The notes beneath the pieces are model-generated. The model was not told where the DNA came from. It saw only the letters and a program-made list of their open reading frames with translations, and searched no databases. This document shows, piece by piece, positions 13,768-20,996 of a stretch of DNA of 25,598 nt (within the stretch, counting starts at the first letter, position 1; each line of letters begins with the position of its first letter). A program made the translations under genes and the position numbers. Source of the DNA: a virus. The stretch is from the IMG/VR virus record IMGVR_UViG_3300030098_003464, positions 1 to 25,598 of that record. The stretch is one strand, 5' to 3'.

Positions 13768-14008
13768 GAAAGACCATAGTAAGATATTAGGTATTGACTT
13801 CGATCCTAAAGGCGATATGCAAGTAGATGTAAAGCCTGATGGTGATTGCTCAGTTAAATACAAAGGTACCAATATGGACTATGATTGTTATGTTGATGAA
13901 CTTGAAGAAAGAGCAACAAGAAATCAGCAAGGCAAGTCAATTATTAATTCTATTGGTATGTTTAGTGGAGTTTCATTTGATGAAAATGGTAAAATAATCA
14001 AAAATTAA
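13757..14008 (+). CDS. Unknown 83-residue protein between scaffold and capsid genes
   Basis: The start is TTG 13757, inside the end of the scaffold gene, with AGGA 10 bp upstream; the next in-frame ATG (13817) would remove a quarter of the protein. The sequence is acidic with a strand-rich middle (QVDVKPDGDCSVKYKG), two cysteines, and a C-terminal SIGMFSGVSFDENGK. No family is recognised. Position suggests a capsid accessory or decoration role. Confidence 0.5.
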   Translation: MAIKKDHSKILGIDFDPKGDMQVDVKPDGDCSVKYKGTNMDYDCYVDELEERATRNQQGKSIINSIGMFSGVSFDENGKIIKN

Positions 14009-14029
14009 AACAAAGGTAGGTTATAAATA

Positions 14030-14980
14030 ATGAATCATTTATTAAATAATATACAAGGATTTGTTATGGGTGGTTACGCAGGTAATCATCTAATGGCAGA
14101 AACCGATACTGGCGTTGCAGCAGGTGGACTTGGAAGAACTGTTGGCGATGCTGTAATAGCTTTTAACAAAGCAAATGTAATGCTTCCACTTGTAACATCA
14201 AAACAAGCTGTAAGAGGTTCTAACCACGTGCAGTTTGCTGATTACACAAAACTTGCAACATCAGACGTTGGTACTCCTGCCGATGGTGCTGATGAAACAA
14301 CTGTAACATCAGTTACAACAACAGCAAGAACAGCAACTATTTCAGAACACGTTATTAGAGCAGATGTGTCTGATTTGGCGGTTATGGGTAATGCAGAAGA
14401 TTTAACAGGTAACGTAGGTGCAGCACTTGGTAACGCAGTTGCAGCTAAACTTGATGATGACCTTGTAGAATTAGGTAAAACATTCTCACAAACAGAGTGT
14501 GGAGCAGGTACACAATTAGCACTATCTCACATATTCGGCTCAATGCGACAGCTTAAGTCAGCAGGTGCACCAATGCCTTATAACTTAGTGCTATCACCAA
14601 AACAAGTTTGGGGTGCAAAAGGTATATCATCATTATTACAAGATGCAGCAGTATCAGGCAGTAATGTAGCAAAGCCAATGTCATTATTGGGTAGCAAAGG
14701 TGATGAGTATGTTGCAAATGGTATGATTGGATCACTTGCAGGTTTTGATGTTTATTGGTCAGACCAAATAGATGAAGATGTATCATCAGGTGGAGATGCA
14801 GCAGGGTTTGCGTTCTCACGTGGTGCTATCGGACTTGCAATCGGTGTAGATGGATTGTTTAGATTAGAAACAGAAAGAAACGCATCATTCAGAACTACAG
14901 AGTATGTAGTTTGTGGATTTTGGGGTGAAGTAGAAATCAAAGATAGCTTTGGTGTTTACGTTCTATCAGATGTTTCTTAA
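14030..14980 (+). CDS. Major capsid protein (HK97 fold)
   Basis: A 316-residue protein. The pattern fits HK97-fold shells of the type without a long N-terminal delta domain. It has an N-arm with VGDAVIAFNKANVMLPLVTS, an E-loop region rich in Thr and Gly (GTPADGADETTVTSVTTT), a spine helix (NVGAALGNAVAAKLDDDLVE), the P-domain strand FGSMRQLKSAGAPMPYNLVL, and the late A-domain segments GFDVYWSDQI and AFSRGAIGLAIGVDGLFRLE. Codons are more GC-containing and regular than in the early genes, as usual for a highly expressed gene. The Shine-Dalgarno site is AGGTAGG. A strong hairpin follows the stop. Confidence 0.92.
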   Translation: MNHLLNNIQGFVMGGYAGNHLMAETDTGVAAGGLGRTVGDAVIAFNKANVMLPLVTSKQAVRGSNHVQFADYTKLATSDVGTPADGADETTVTSVTTTARTATISEHVIRADVSDLAVMGNAEDLTGNVGAALGNAVAAKLDDDLVELGKTFSQTECGAGTQLALSHIFGSMRQLKSAGAPMPYNLVLSPKQVWGAKGISSLLQDAAVSGSNVAKPMSLLGSKGDEYVANGMIGSLAGFDVYWSDQIDEDVSSGGDAAGFAFSRGAIGLAIGVDGLFRLETERNASFRTTEYVVCGFWGEVEIKDSFGVYVLSDVS

Positions 14981-14993
14981 TAACTGATTAGTC

Positions 14994-15016
14994 GAGGGGA
15001 GTGTAATACTCCCCTC
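14994..15016 (+). terminator. Hairpin after the capsid gene
   Basis: GAGGGGAGT (14994-15002) pairs perfectly with ACTCCCCTC (15008-15016) around a 5-nt loop, a 9-bp GC-rich stem. It begins 14 bp after the capsid stop. Only CATTATAT follows, not a T-run, so it may partly stop transcription or, more likely, protect the 3' end of the capsid message and lower expression of the genes after it. Confidence 0.7.
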
Positions 15017-15033
15017 ATTATATGGAGAATAAA

Positions 15034-15207
15034 ATGGCAGATAGATTTTTTAAAAAACCAAATGGCGTGATTGTTAAGGTAATTCCTACACACGACATAG
15101 ATTCACTAAAAGATAGATTTATAGAGTGCGATGCAAAGGGAAATGAAATTAAGAAAGAAAAGCCTAAGGCAAAGCCTAAAAAGAAAGCAAAGAAAGAAGA
15201 CAAATAA
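15034..15207 (+). CDS. 57-residue Lys-rich protein after the capsid gene
   Basis: ATG 15034 is preferred over ATG 15022 because GGAG at 15024-15027 is then a correctly spaced Shine-Dalgarno site. The protein starts MADRFFKKPNGVIVKVIPTH and ends in a (K,P,A)-rich tail (KPKAKPKKKAKKEDK) like that of histone-like or ribosomal peptides. No family is recognised. Small basic proteins at this place are frequent in phages of this kind. Confidence 0.6.
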   Translation: MADRFFKKPNGVIVKVIPTHDIDSLKDRFIECDAKGNEIKKEKPKAKPKKKAKKEDK

Positions 15208-15248
15208 TATACCTTATTCACGGTAGCCAACCTTAAAGGAGAATAAAA

Positions 15249-15752
15249 ATGGCACAAACAAATTTAAGAGAAAGAGCAGTAGTAGAAAAACTCAACTCAA
15301 TGGCAGTTGATCTAATCACATCTACACCTGATATTGCAGAAGCAACATATTCAGATGGTGATTTAATGGCTGAAGGAGAAAAAATACAAGATGCAGCTGC
15401 AGTTGTAGGTGGGAAATGTATATTGCAATCTGTATCTGCAATAGATACTTCAGATACAGGTGGAGCGATATACTTGGTTATATCAGATACTACTGTTGAT
15501 TTAGGTACTGTAGGAAGTGCAATAAACGCAGCAGATTCAGCAGCAGACAATTCTATTGCTATTGTTCAATTATCTAATTGGACAGATATTGGTGGAGCAA
15601 AAGTATGTACAAAAGGCAATATTGGCTTAGTATTATCAAGCACATCAAGTTCAAGAGATTTAAGGTATGGAGTAGTAAATGCAAGTGGTGGCGATATCGT
15701 GATTGGATCAGGCGAAGATATTATTTTTAAATTCGGCGTGGTAAAAGACTAA
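15249..15752 (+). CDS. Candidate head decoration protein
   Basis: A 167-residue protein, rich in Ala, Ser, Thr, Asp, Gly and Val. Alternating strands (GGAIYLVISDTTVDLG, AIVQLSNWTDIGG, GDIVIGSGEDIIFKF) give a beta-sandwich look. It is third after the major capsid gene with a good Shine-Dalgarno site (AAGGAG), the usual place for decoration proteins. The ending -FGVVKD shares a base with the next ATG. The role is inferred from position and composition, without a family match. Confidence 0.55.
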   Translation: MAQTNLRERAVVEKLNSMAVDLITSTPDIAEATYSDGDLMAEGEKIQDAAAVVGGKCILQSVSAIDTSDTGGAIYLVISDTTVDLGTVGSAINAADSAADNSIAIVQLSNWTDIGGAKVCTKGNIGLVLSSTSSSRDLRYGVVNASGGDIVIGSGEDIIFKFGVVKD

Positions 15753-16948
15753 TGTTCCTATCACGCAGAATAACAATGGTTGGCGATGTATTTAGAGATG
15801 AGTTCTCTTTAGCGTTTGATGGTACTAATGATTTTATACAACTACCTATGCCAATTAATTATTCAGCAGTTACAATATCAGCGTGGATTAAAGTAACTGA
15901 AGATTCAAATACAAAAGTTATTGTGGGGGCAAGAGATAGTTCTTCAGATGGATTAATATTCTTTTTGGATTCATCAGAAAGGCTCGTACTAAGGGTAAAT
16001 GGTCAAGGCACATCTACGACTGGTATGGACATAACACCAAATGTGTGGACACACGTTGTAGGAACTTACGATGGTGATAAAGCTATAGCATATATAAATA
16101 CTATCGCAAGTTCACCCAAAGATATATCTACTGATGGAATTACTACTGTAACATCTAATGCAAGAATAGGGCGTAATGCACAAAGTAGTGCAAACCCTTA
16201 TAATGGAAATATATCAGAAATAGCCATATACGACAAAGCATTATCAGCATCAGAGATAAAAACACTTTACAATGGTAGAGAGCCTTATAACCACAAAGAA
16301 GGCATATGTTCATCTAACTTAAAAGCGTGGTATCGTATGGGTGATGGTAGTGCTAATAATAGAAGATTTCAATATATAGAAAATAGTGCATCATCGGCAG
16401 GTAGTAATATAATAATGTCATCAACATTTGATTCAGATGCAGATGGTTGGGAAGATTATGCTTCAGGGACAGTTGCACGAAGTACAGACATATCAAGCCA
16501 TAGTGGAAGTGCAGGGGTACTAAAATGCACAACAGATGCAACTAATAATTGGCTTGGCAAAACAACAAACATTACATCAGGAATGGAATCAGGTAAAATA
16601 TATCTTGTAGAAGCATACGTTTATATTCCATCGTCTTGGAGTGGAACATCTGATATGTATATTTATACTGCTGACCAGTTTGGAGATGCTAATACAAATA
16701 TAGGTATAAATTCATACAATGAAGCTCAAGATACAATAAAAGATGCGTGGCAGCGAGTATTTTATACGTTTTTATGTCAAGAAGATAGTGGTAGTGGTGC
16801 AATATATTTAAGAACAGCAGGTACTTCTGGTTTAGAAAATGGTGATTTTGTTTATTTAGATGACTTCAAAATCACAGAAATAGATAAACTCAGTAGTGGT
16901 GTGTTGTTAAATATGGCTCCTGAAGATTTTGAAGGAGATTCATTCTAA
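15752..16948 (+). CDS. LamG-like plus carbohydrate-binding-like virion protein
   Basis: A 398-residue protein. Residues 18-176 are a LamG/concanavalin-like jelly roll: LAFDGTNDFIQLP at the start, ISAWIKV, NVWTHVVGTYDG, then ARIGRN and GNISEIAIYDKALSASEI followed by LYNGR. A linker (LKAWYRMGDG) follows, then residues 219-380 resemble a CBM4/9-type carbohydrate-binding module: STFDSDADGWEDY, an AYVYIPSSWSG segment and the closing VYLDDFKITEI. Both folds bind glycans in other proteins. In a phage head region the protein may decorate the capsid and touch host surface sugars or mucus-like polymer. No signal peptide is present. The start shares its first base with the preceding stop. Confidence 0.75.
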   Translation: MFLSRRITMVGDVFRDEFSLAFDGTNDFIQLPMPINYSAVTISAWIKVTEDSNTKVIVGARDSSSDGLIFFLDSSERLVLRVNGQGTSTTGMDITPNVWTHVVGTYDGDKAIAYINTIASSPKDISTDGITTVTSNARIGRNAQSSANPYNGNISEIAIYDKALSASEIKTLYNGREPYNHKEGICSSNLKAWYRMGDGSANNRRFQYIENSASSAGSNIIMSSTFDSDADGWEDYASGTVARSTDISSHSGSAGVLKCTTDATNNWLGKTTNITSGMESGKIYLVEAYVYIPSSWSGTSDMYIYTADQFGDANTNIGINSYNEAQDTIKDAWQRVFYTFLCQEDSGSGAIYLRTAGTSGLENGDFVYLDDFKITEIDKLSSGVLLNMAPEDFEGDSF

Positions 16949-17184
16949 TGGATTATAGTAATAGAAAATGGGTTATAGTAAACGTATCTGATATAACAGA
17001 AGAAATGATTTATAATGCAATACAATCATCTATGGATACATTAAGAAAATCATTAGATGGCACTCAAGCGATACTTAAATGGGATGGTGACACACCTACT
17101 TGCTTTGATGGTATGACAACTTATAACCATAACGAGATATTAACAGAACTTGCCAAATCAACTTGGACAGAAGCAGATGCCTAA
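16948..17184 (+). CDS. Unknown 78-residue protein before the M15 peptidase
   Basis: An acidic protein with a Trp-containing half ILKWDGDTPTCFDGMTTYNH and a helical end (NEILTELAKSTWTEADA). AGGAG lies about 10 bp before the ATG, and the stop of the LamG gene shares its first base. I remember similar small proteins of marine phages but no function. It overlaps the peptidase gene by 8 bp and so is probably coupled to it. Confidence 0.55.
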   Translation: MDYSNRKWVIVNVSDITEEMIYNAIQSSMDTLRKSLDGTQAILKWDGDTPTCFDGMTTYNHNEILTELAKSTWTEADA

Positions 17185-17578
17185 GTTCGGTAAAAGGTCA
17201 AGAGAAAACTTAGCAACTTGCGATGAAAGGTTACAAAAGGTATTTAATGAAGTTATTAAACACGTGGATTGCTCAGTTCTCGAAGGCGAAAGAAGTGAAG
17301 AAAGACAAAACGAACTCTACAAGTCAGGCAAGACAAAGGTTAAATACCCTAATGGTCGTCATAATAGTTCCCCCTCTCGTGCTGTTGATGTTACGCCTTA
17401 TCCTGTAAACTGGAAAGACAGAGAAAGGCAAACAATGTTTGCAGGTTATGTATTAGGTACTGCAAAGCAGATGGGAATTAATCTAAGATGGGGTGGCGAT
17501 TGGGATCAAGATTTTGAAGTAATGGATAATCGATTTGACGATTTTCCACATTTTGAATTGGATAAAAGTGAGGAGTAA
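17177..17578 (+). CDS. M15-family peptidase, probable endolysin
   Basis: I choose ATG 17177; a TTG at 17150 would add nine residues lying in the preceding gene. The 133-residue protein matches VanY/Ply500-like M15 peptidases in size. RHNSSPSRAVDVTPYP supplies zinc ligands His62 and Asp71, and WGGDWD leads into DDFPHFEL with His125 as third ligand. These enzymes cut peptide cross-links of bacterial cell walls (often L-Ala-D-Glu or D-Ala bonds). There is no signal peptide, so release would need a holin, for which the genes at 18818 and 19128 are candidates. It could instead be a virion-associated wall enzyme, since it lies among virion genes. Confidence 0.85.
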   Translation: MPKFGKRSRENLATCDERLQKVFNEVIKHVDCSVLEGERSEERQNELYKSGKTKVKYPNGRHNSSPSRAVDVTPYPVNWKDRERQTMFAGYVLGTAKQMGINLRWGGDWDQDFEVMDNRFDDFPHFELDKSEE

Positions 17579-17599
17579 CACTTAATAACAGGATTCTAA

Positions 17600-18817
17600 A
17601 TGATAGATATAAATCCTAAAGAGCTTATATGTCCACATTGTTATCACGTGGGGATGAGTAAGCAGGGATTCAATGCAAGAGGGCAACAAAGATATCAATG
17701 TAAAAGTTGCCGAGTAAAAACAATATTTCCTATCTACGATGCAGACGTAGAAGTAATAAAAGAAAACGTAAGACTTTCAAAGCAGAAACAGAAAGCACAA
17801 GACAGAAATAGAATACAAAATAAAGCATTTCGTGAACACGCAAGGATCGAAAATGCAATCGAAGAATATACTAAAGAATTAAAAACGCTTTTTGAAAATA
17901 ATAGTTTAAATTGTACTACTACAAAACACAAGACAAATAATAAAGCAGTTGGTGTTATACAATTTTCAGATGTCCACCTAAACGAACTCGTTGATTTAGA
18001 AAACAATAAATATGACTTTAGTGTTGCATCCAAAAGAGCAAGACTTTTCGTAAATAAGGCTAAAACGTACTTTAAAACAGCAAATGTAAGCAATATAGTC
18101 TTTGCATTAACAGGTGACCTTATGAATAGTGATAGAAGATTGGATGAGCTATTGAATCAAGCTACAAACAGAGCTAAAGCAACATTTCTTGGGGTGGACA
18201 TATTCCAACAAGCAATACTTGATATGGCTGAAGATTTTAATGTAACAGTTGCATCGATTGTTGGAAATGAAGGTAGGGCAAATAAAGAGCTTGGGTGGAG
18301 TGATATAATAGCAACAGATAACTATGATTATACGATATTTCAATGTTTGAGATATTTATTTAGAAATAGTAATGTTAAATTTATACACGGTGATCCATCA
18401 GAATTAGTGATTAACGTAGCAGGGCAAAACCTTTTAATGATGCACGGACACGGATCGTTTAGAGGTAAACTTGATACAGCAGTTAATCAAATAGCAGGTC
18501 GCTATTCTTTGAGAGGTATAAAGATAGACTATGTTATATTTGGACACGTTCATAGTGCAAGAGTAGGTGATAACTTTGGCAGGTCATCTTCTATGGTCGG
18601 TGCAAATGATTATTCAGAGAAAGCACTTAATCTCAATGGAAGGGCAAGTCAGAATTGCTATATATTCTATGACAATGGGAATAGGGATGGGATTAAAATT
18701 GACCTGCAAAACACACAAAACGAGGGATATAATATAGATAAATCACTCGAAGCGTATAATGCAAAGTCGCATAGTAAAACAAAAACAAAAAAAACAATAT
18801 TTGAGGTAGTAGTATAA
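17600..18817 (+). CDS. Metallophosphoesterase with N-terminal zinc ribbon
   Basis: A 405-residue protein. Residues 11-37 form a zinc ribbon (CPHC and CKSC) with GQQRYQCKSC, close to the IS1 InsA transposase ribbon. A basic helical linker follows (50-110). Residues 117-390 are a calcineurin-like phosphoesterase: FSDVHLNE (D124, H126), LTGDLMNS (D173, N176), VGNEGR (N223, with E where many members have H), MMHGHG (H282, H284) and FGHVHSA (H316, H318), all in the right order. The enzyme should hydrolyse phosphodiesters or phosphomonoesters using two metals. The ribbon suggests a nucleic-acid substrate. There are no transposase catalytic residues, so this is not a mobile element. It lies between the peptidase and membrane-protein genes; AGGA precedes the ATG. 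Confidence 0.85.
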   Translation: MIDINPKELICPHCYHVGMSKQGFNARGQQRYQCKSCRVKTIFPIYDADVEVIKENVRLSKQKQKAQDRNRIQNKAFREHARIENAIEEYTKELKTLFENNSLNCTTTKHKTNNKAVGVIQFSDVHLNELVDLENNKYDFSVASKRARLFVNKAKTYFKTANVSNIVFALTGDLMNSDRRLDELLNQATNRAKATFLGVDIFQQAILDMAEDFNVTVASIVGNEGRANKELGWSDIIATDNYDYTIFQCLRYLFRNSNVKFIHGDPSELVINVAGQNLLMMHGHGSFRGKLDTAVNQIAGRYSLRGIKIDYVIFGHVHSARVGDNFGRSSSMVGANDYSEKALNLNGRASQNCYIFYDNGNRDGIKIDLQNTQNEGYNIDKSLEAYNAKSHSKTKTKKTIFEVVV

Positions 18818-19114
18818 GTGGATATATTCGAGTTAGTTAAAGAATATGGAGTAAGTTTAGTAGGACTTGTAGCTTTAGCTTATTATGTTAAAACGCAAAA
18901 CGATTGGATTACAAACGAGTTGCAAACAGAATTAAGAGAAAGTTTTACACGATTAGAATCTATTGTAATAAAATTAATTGACAATAGTAAGAAAGTAGAA
19001 ATAAAACAATCAGAACTAAAAGCATCTTATAGAGCAATAGTAGAGATTCTCGCAAGTATGAGCGGGAATGGTTTAAAAGAAAAATTTATGCGAAAGCAAG
19101 ACAAACATTATTAA
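18818..19114 (+). CDS. Single-span membrane protein, holin-like candidate
   Basis: GTG start immediately after the phosphoesterase stop. Residues 9-25 (EYGVSLVGLVALAYYVKT) form one transmembrane helix near the N-terminus, followed by a charged, coiled-coil-like cytoplasmic part (ELRESFTRLESIVIKLIDNS) and a basic end. This build resembles BhlA/UviB-type small holins. Nearness to the M15 peptidase supports a lysis role, but a virion-related membrane protein is also possible. Confidence 0.55.
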   Translation: MDIFELVKEYGVSLVGLVALAYYVKTQNDWITNELQTELRESFTRLESIVIKLIDNSKKVEIKQSELKASYRAIVEILASMSGNGLKEKFMRKQDKHY

Positions 19115-19127
19115 AAGGAGATAACAT

Positions 19128-19424
19128 ATGTTAGATTCAGTATTAGGAGTATTAGGTAACAATTCAGGATTATTAGTTGGTGGTGGATCATCTGCCATCG
19201 TTTTATGGGTATTAAAAAAGATACCTAACGAGCATATTTGCTCTGTTATTGAAACTGGATGCGAAAGCATTGGTAGAGTAATGACACTAAACCTTAGTAA
19301 ATGGAAAGCAACAGCAAAAGTGTGGAACTCAACTATAGAGCCATACTTTATTGATTTGATTGACAATGTATTTGGTAGCATTGTTAGAGGGTTTATTAAG
19401 GGATTGAGAGTTGATAACAAGTAG
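19128..19424 (+). CDS. 98-residue membrane-associated protein of the lysis region
   Basis: The Shine-Dalgarno site AAGGAG lies 8 bp before ATG. Residues 4-30 (SVLGVLGNNSGLLVGGGSSA then IVLWVLKK) form a Gly-rich hydrophobic segment, followed by an amphipathic remainder (NVFGSIVRGFIKGL). One or two membrane contacts are likely. Together with the preceding gene it may be part of a two-component holin system. The Gly-rich first half is also typical of membrane-active peptides. No named family. Confidence 0.5.
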   Translation: MLDSVLGVLGNNSGLLVGGGSSAIVLWVLKKIPNEHICSVIETGCESIGRVMTLNLSKWKATAKVWNSTIEPYFIDLIDNVFGSIVRGFIKGLRVDNK

Positions 19425-19599
19425 GATTATCGCAAAAGTATTGCCTTTCATAATGAAACAAGTGTGGAAGGCAATTTTGCCTGAATTAAAGCCTTTACAA
19501 AAATATGTAAATGAGCCAAATGATTTAGATTTAAAAGTAAAAAGAATTGAGAAAAAACTTAAAAGATTGGAAAAGCAAATAGATGGTTTATATGGATGA
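19411..19599 (+). CDS. 62-residue protein with C-terminal coiled coil
   Basis: The start is uncertain: TTG 19411 gives 62 residues and overlaps the preceding gene by 14 bp, while ATG 19453 would give 48. The first part is amphipathic (AKVLPFIMKQVWKAILPEL) and the end is a strongly charged coiled coil (LDLKVKRIEKKLKRLEKQID). Amphipathic helix plus coiled coil is a common build of small phage lysis or tail accessory proteins. The function is unknown. Confidence 0.5.
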   Translation: MITSRIIAKVLPFIMKQVWKAILPELKPLQKYVNEPNDLDLKVKRIEKKLKRLEKQIDGLYG

Positions 19600-20200
19600 A
19601 AGAAACCTAAAGCTACAACATAAGCTATCACAAGATAGACAAGTTGTAAAAATAGGCGATGATTCAACAGGATTATTATTAAAAGATAATCGTGTTTTTG
19701 TTGAACAACAACCATCTGAAGAAAACGAAGTAGCTACAAAGAAATATGTAGATGATAATTCTGGAGGTGGCACAGAGTTTAGACAGATATTACACGGTGG
19801 ATTTAATTATAGCTCATCAGCAGGTACAAAAGTATATTTACCTTTAAATGGCACGTTATCTGAATTAAGCAACACTTCAAGCGTAAATGAATTTAGATCT
19901 TACGTTGTACCATACGATGGTTATTTAAATCAAGTAATTATAAGAAGCGAAGAAGCGTGTGGCATTACTATAGTAGGTTTTCATAAATCATCAACAGGCA
20001 CAGAGATACCTAATAACACAGCAACATCAACTGTTACTATTCAAATGACAGCAGACGATACAGCGACAAAATTTGCATTTGGAAGTAGTAATACTTTTAG
20101 TGCAGGAGATATAATATCAATATCGTTTGATCCTACTAATGATGCAAATGATACAAATTTTACAGCAGAACTAATTTTAGATAGTTCATTAGGATTATAG
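19583..20200 (+). CDS. Fibre-like virion protein with ATKKYVDD motif
   Basis: A 205-residue protein (ATG 19583, or ATG 19592 giving three residues less). After a charged start it has EVATKKYVDDNSGGG, the ATKKYVD segment found near the N-terminal or collar part of many phage fibre proteins, then a beta-rich C-terminal domain (EFRSYVVPYDGYLNQVIIRS, FGSSNTFSAGDIISISFDP). This build suggests a trimeric fibre or spike head. Receptor binding is inferred from composition. It overlaps the preceding gene by 17 bp. Confidence 0.6.
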   Translation: MVYMDERNLKLQHKLSQDRQVVKIGDDSTGLLLKDNRVFVEQQPSEENEVATKKYVDDNSGGGTEFRQILHGGFNYSSSAGTKVYLPLNGTLSELSNTSSVNEFRSYVVPYDGYLNQVIIRSEEACGITIVGFHKSSTGTEIPNNTATSTVTIQMTADDTATKFAFGSSNTFSAGDIISISFDPTNDANDTNFTAELILDSSLGL

Positions 20201-20207
20201 GAGCATA

Positions 20208-20987
20208 ATGAGTTTAACAAACAAAACTTTAAAAGATACCTATGTAGATTTGCTACAATTAGATAACTCTAATAATGGTACACCAACAACGGTAACAAGA
20301 ATAAAAGATGGTGCAGGTAGTTCAACTGCTTTAATGATATCAGATGACCAATTACGGGTAAATCCAGTAAACGATGATACAACAGCAGCATTACAAGTAA
20401 GAGCTAAAGGCACAGGAAATGTTGTTTTGTCTGTAGATACTACTAATGAAGTTGTATCTGCATCAGGTAATACTCTAAATACACAATACGCTTATTTTAG
20501 TGTAGTAACCACTCACTTTAGTGCGGCAGCAGCTAATGAACATTATGCAATACCATTCGCAAATGGTAATAACGCAGCAACTACATCATATATAAGTTTA
20601 GGTACAGGAACTGATCCTGCTACATCAGTAGATACAAATAGCGTTGCATATAAACTTGTTCCTGTTATGTGGTACATTCCTGATAATATGACTATAGATG
20701 CTGTTTATTCGTTTGAAGGTGCAGATGCAGCAACTGGTGATACAACTCGTATGCACTTAATGAGCTATGATTTTACATCAGGTGCAACAAGTCCATTAAC
20801 AAACGGAACATTATTAGCACATAATTCAGATGTAACAAACGCAGGATATGAGCAACCATATTTAAGCACGTGGACAGTAGATAGTTCAGATGTAGTAGCA
20901 GGAAAAGTTATTTTAGCAGCATTTAGGTCAGATAGTAATAACTCTGACTATTCATTAACAATTAAAGTAAAATACCATTTAACGTAG
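20208..20987 (+). CDS. Fibre-like virion protein
   Basis: A 259-residue protein with AGGAG just before ATG. The N-terminus SLTNKTLKDTYVDLLQLDNS followed by TRIKDGAGSSTALMISDDQL is a typical start of trimeric phage fibre proteins of marine phages, and the rest is Ser/Thr/Ala/Asp-rich with regular strands (YAYFSVVTTHFS to SLTIKVKYHLT). It lies between two other probable fibre or structural genes. No enzyme motif is seen. The name is a structural inference. Confidence 0.6.
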   Translation: MSLTNKTLKDTYVDLLQLDNSNNGTPTTVTRIKDGAGSSTALMISDDQLRVNPVNDDTTAALQVRAKGTGNVVLSVDTTNEVVSASGNTLNTQYAYFSVVTTHFSAAAANEHYAIPFANGNNAATTSYISLGTGTDPATSVDTNSVAYKLVPVMWYIPDNMTIDAVYSFEGADAATGDTTRMHLMSYDFTSGATSPLTNGTLLAHNSDVTNAGYEQPYLSTWTVDSSDVVAGKVILAAFRSDSNNSDYSLTIKVKYHLT

Positions 20988-20996
20988 GGGAAAATT

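Noticed and set aside
17632-17713. Insertion sequence remnant suggested by the IS1-like zinc ribbon
   Set aside because: The ribbon is in frame with a complete phosphoesterase, no terminal inverted repeats or transposase catalytic domain are visible, and base composition does not change.
17734-18093. Open frames on the - strand opposite the phosphoesterase and other genes
   Set aside because: They lie fully opposite well-supported + strand genes, have Ser/Leu/Phe-rich low-quality translations typical of reversed AT-rich codons, and no start signals.
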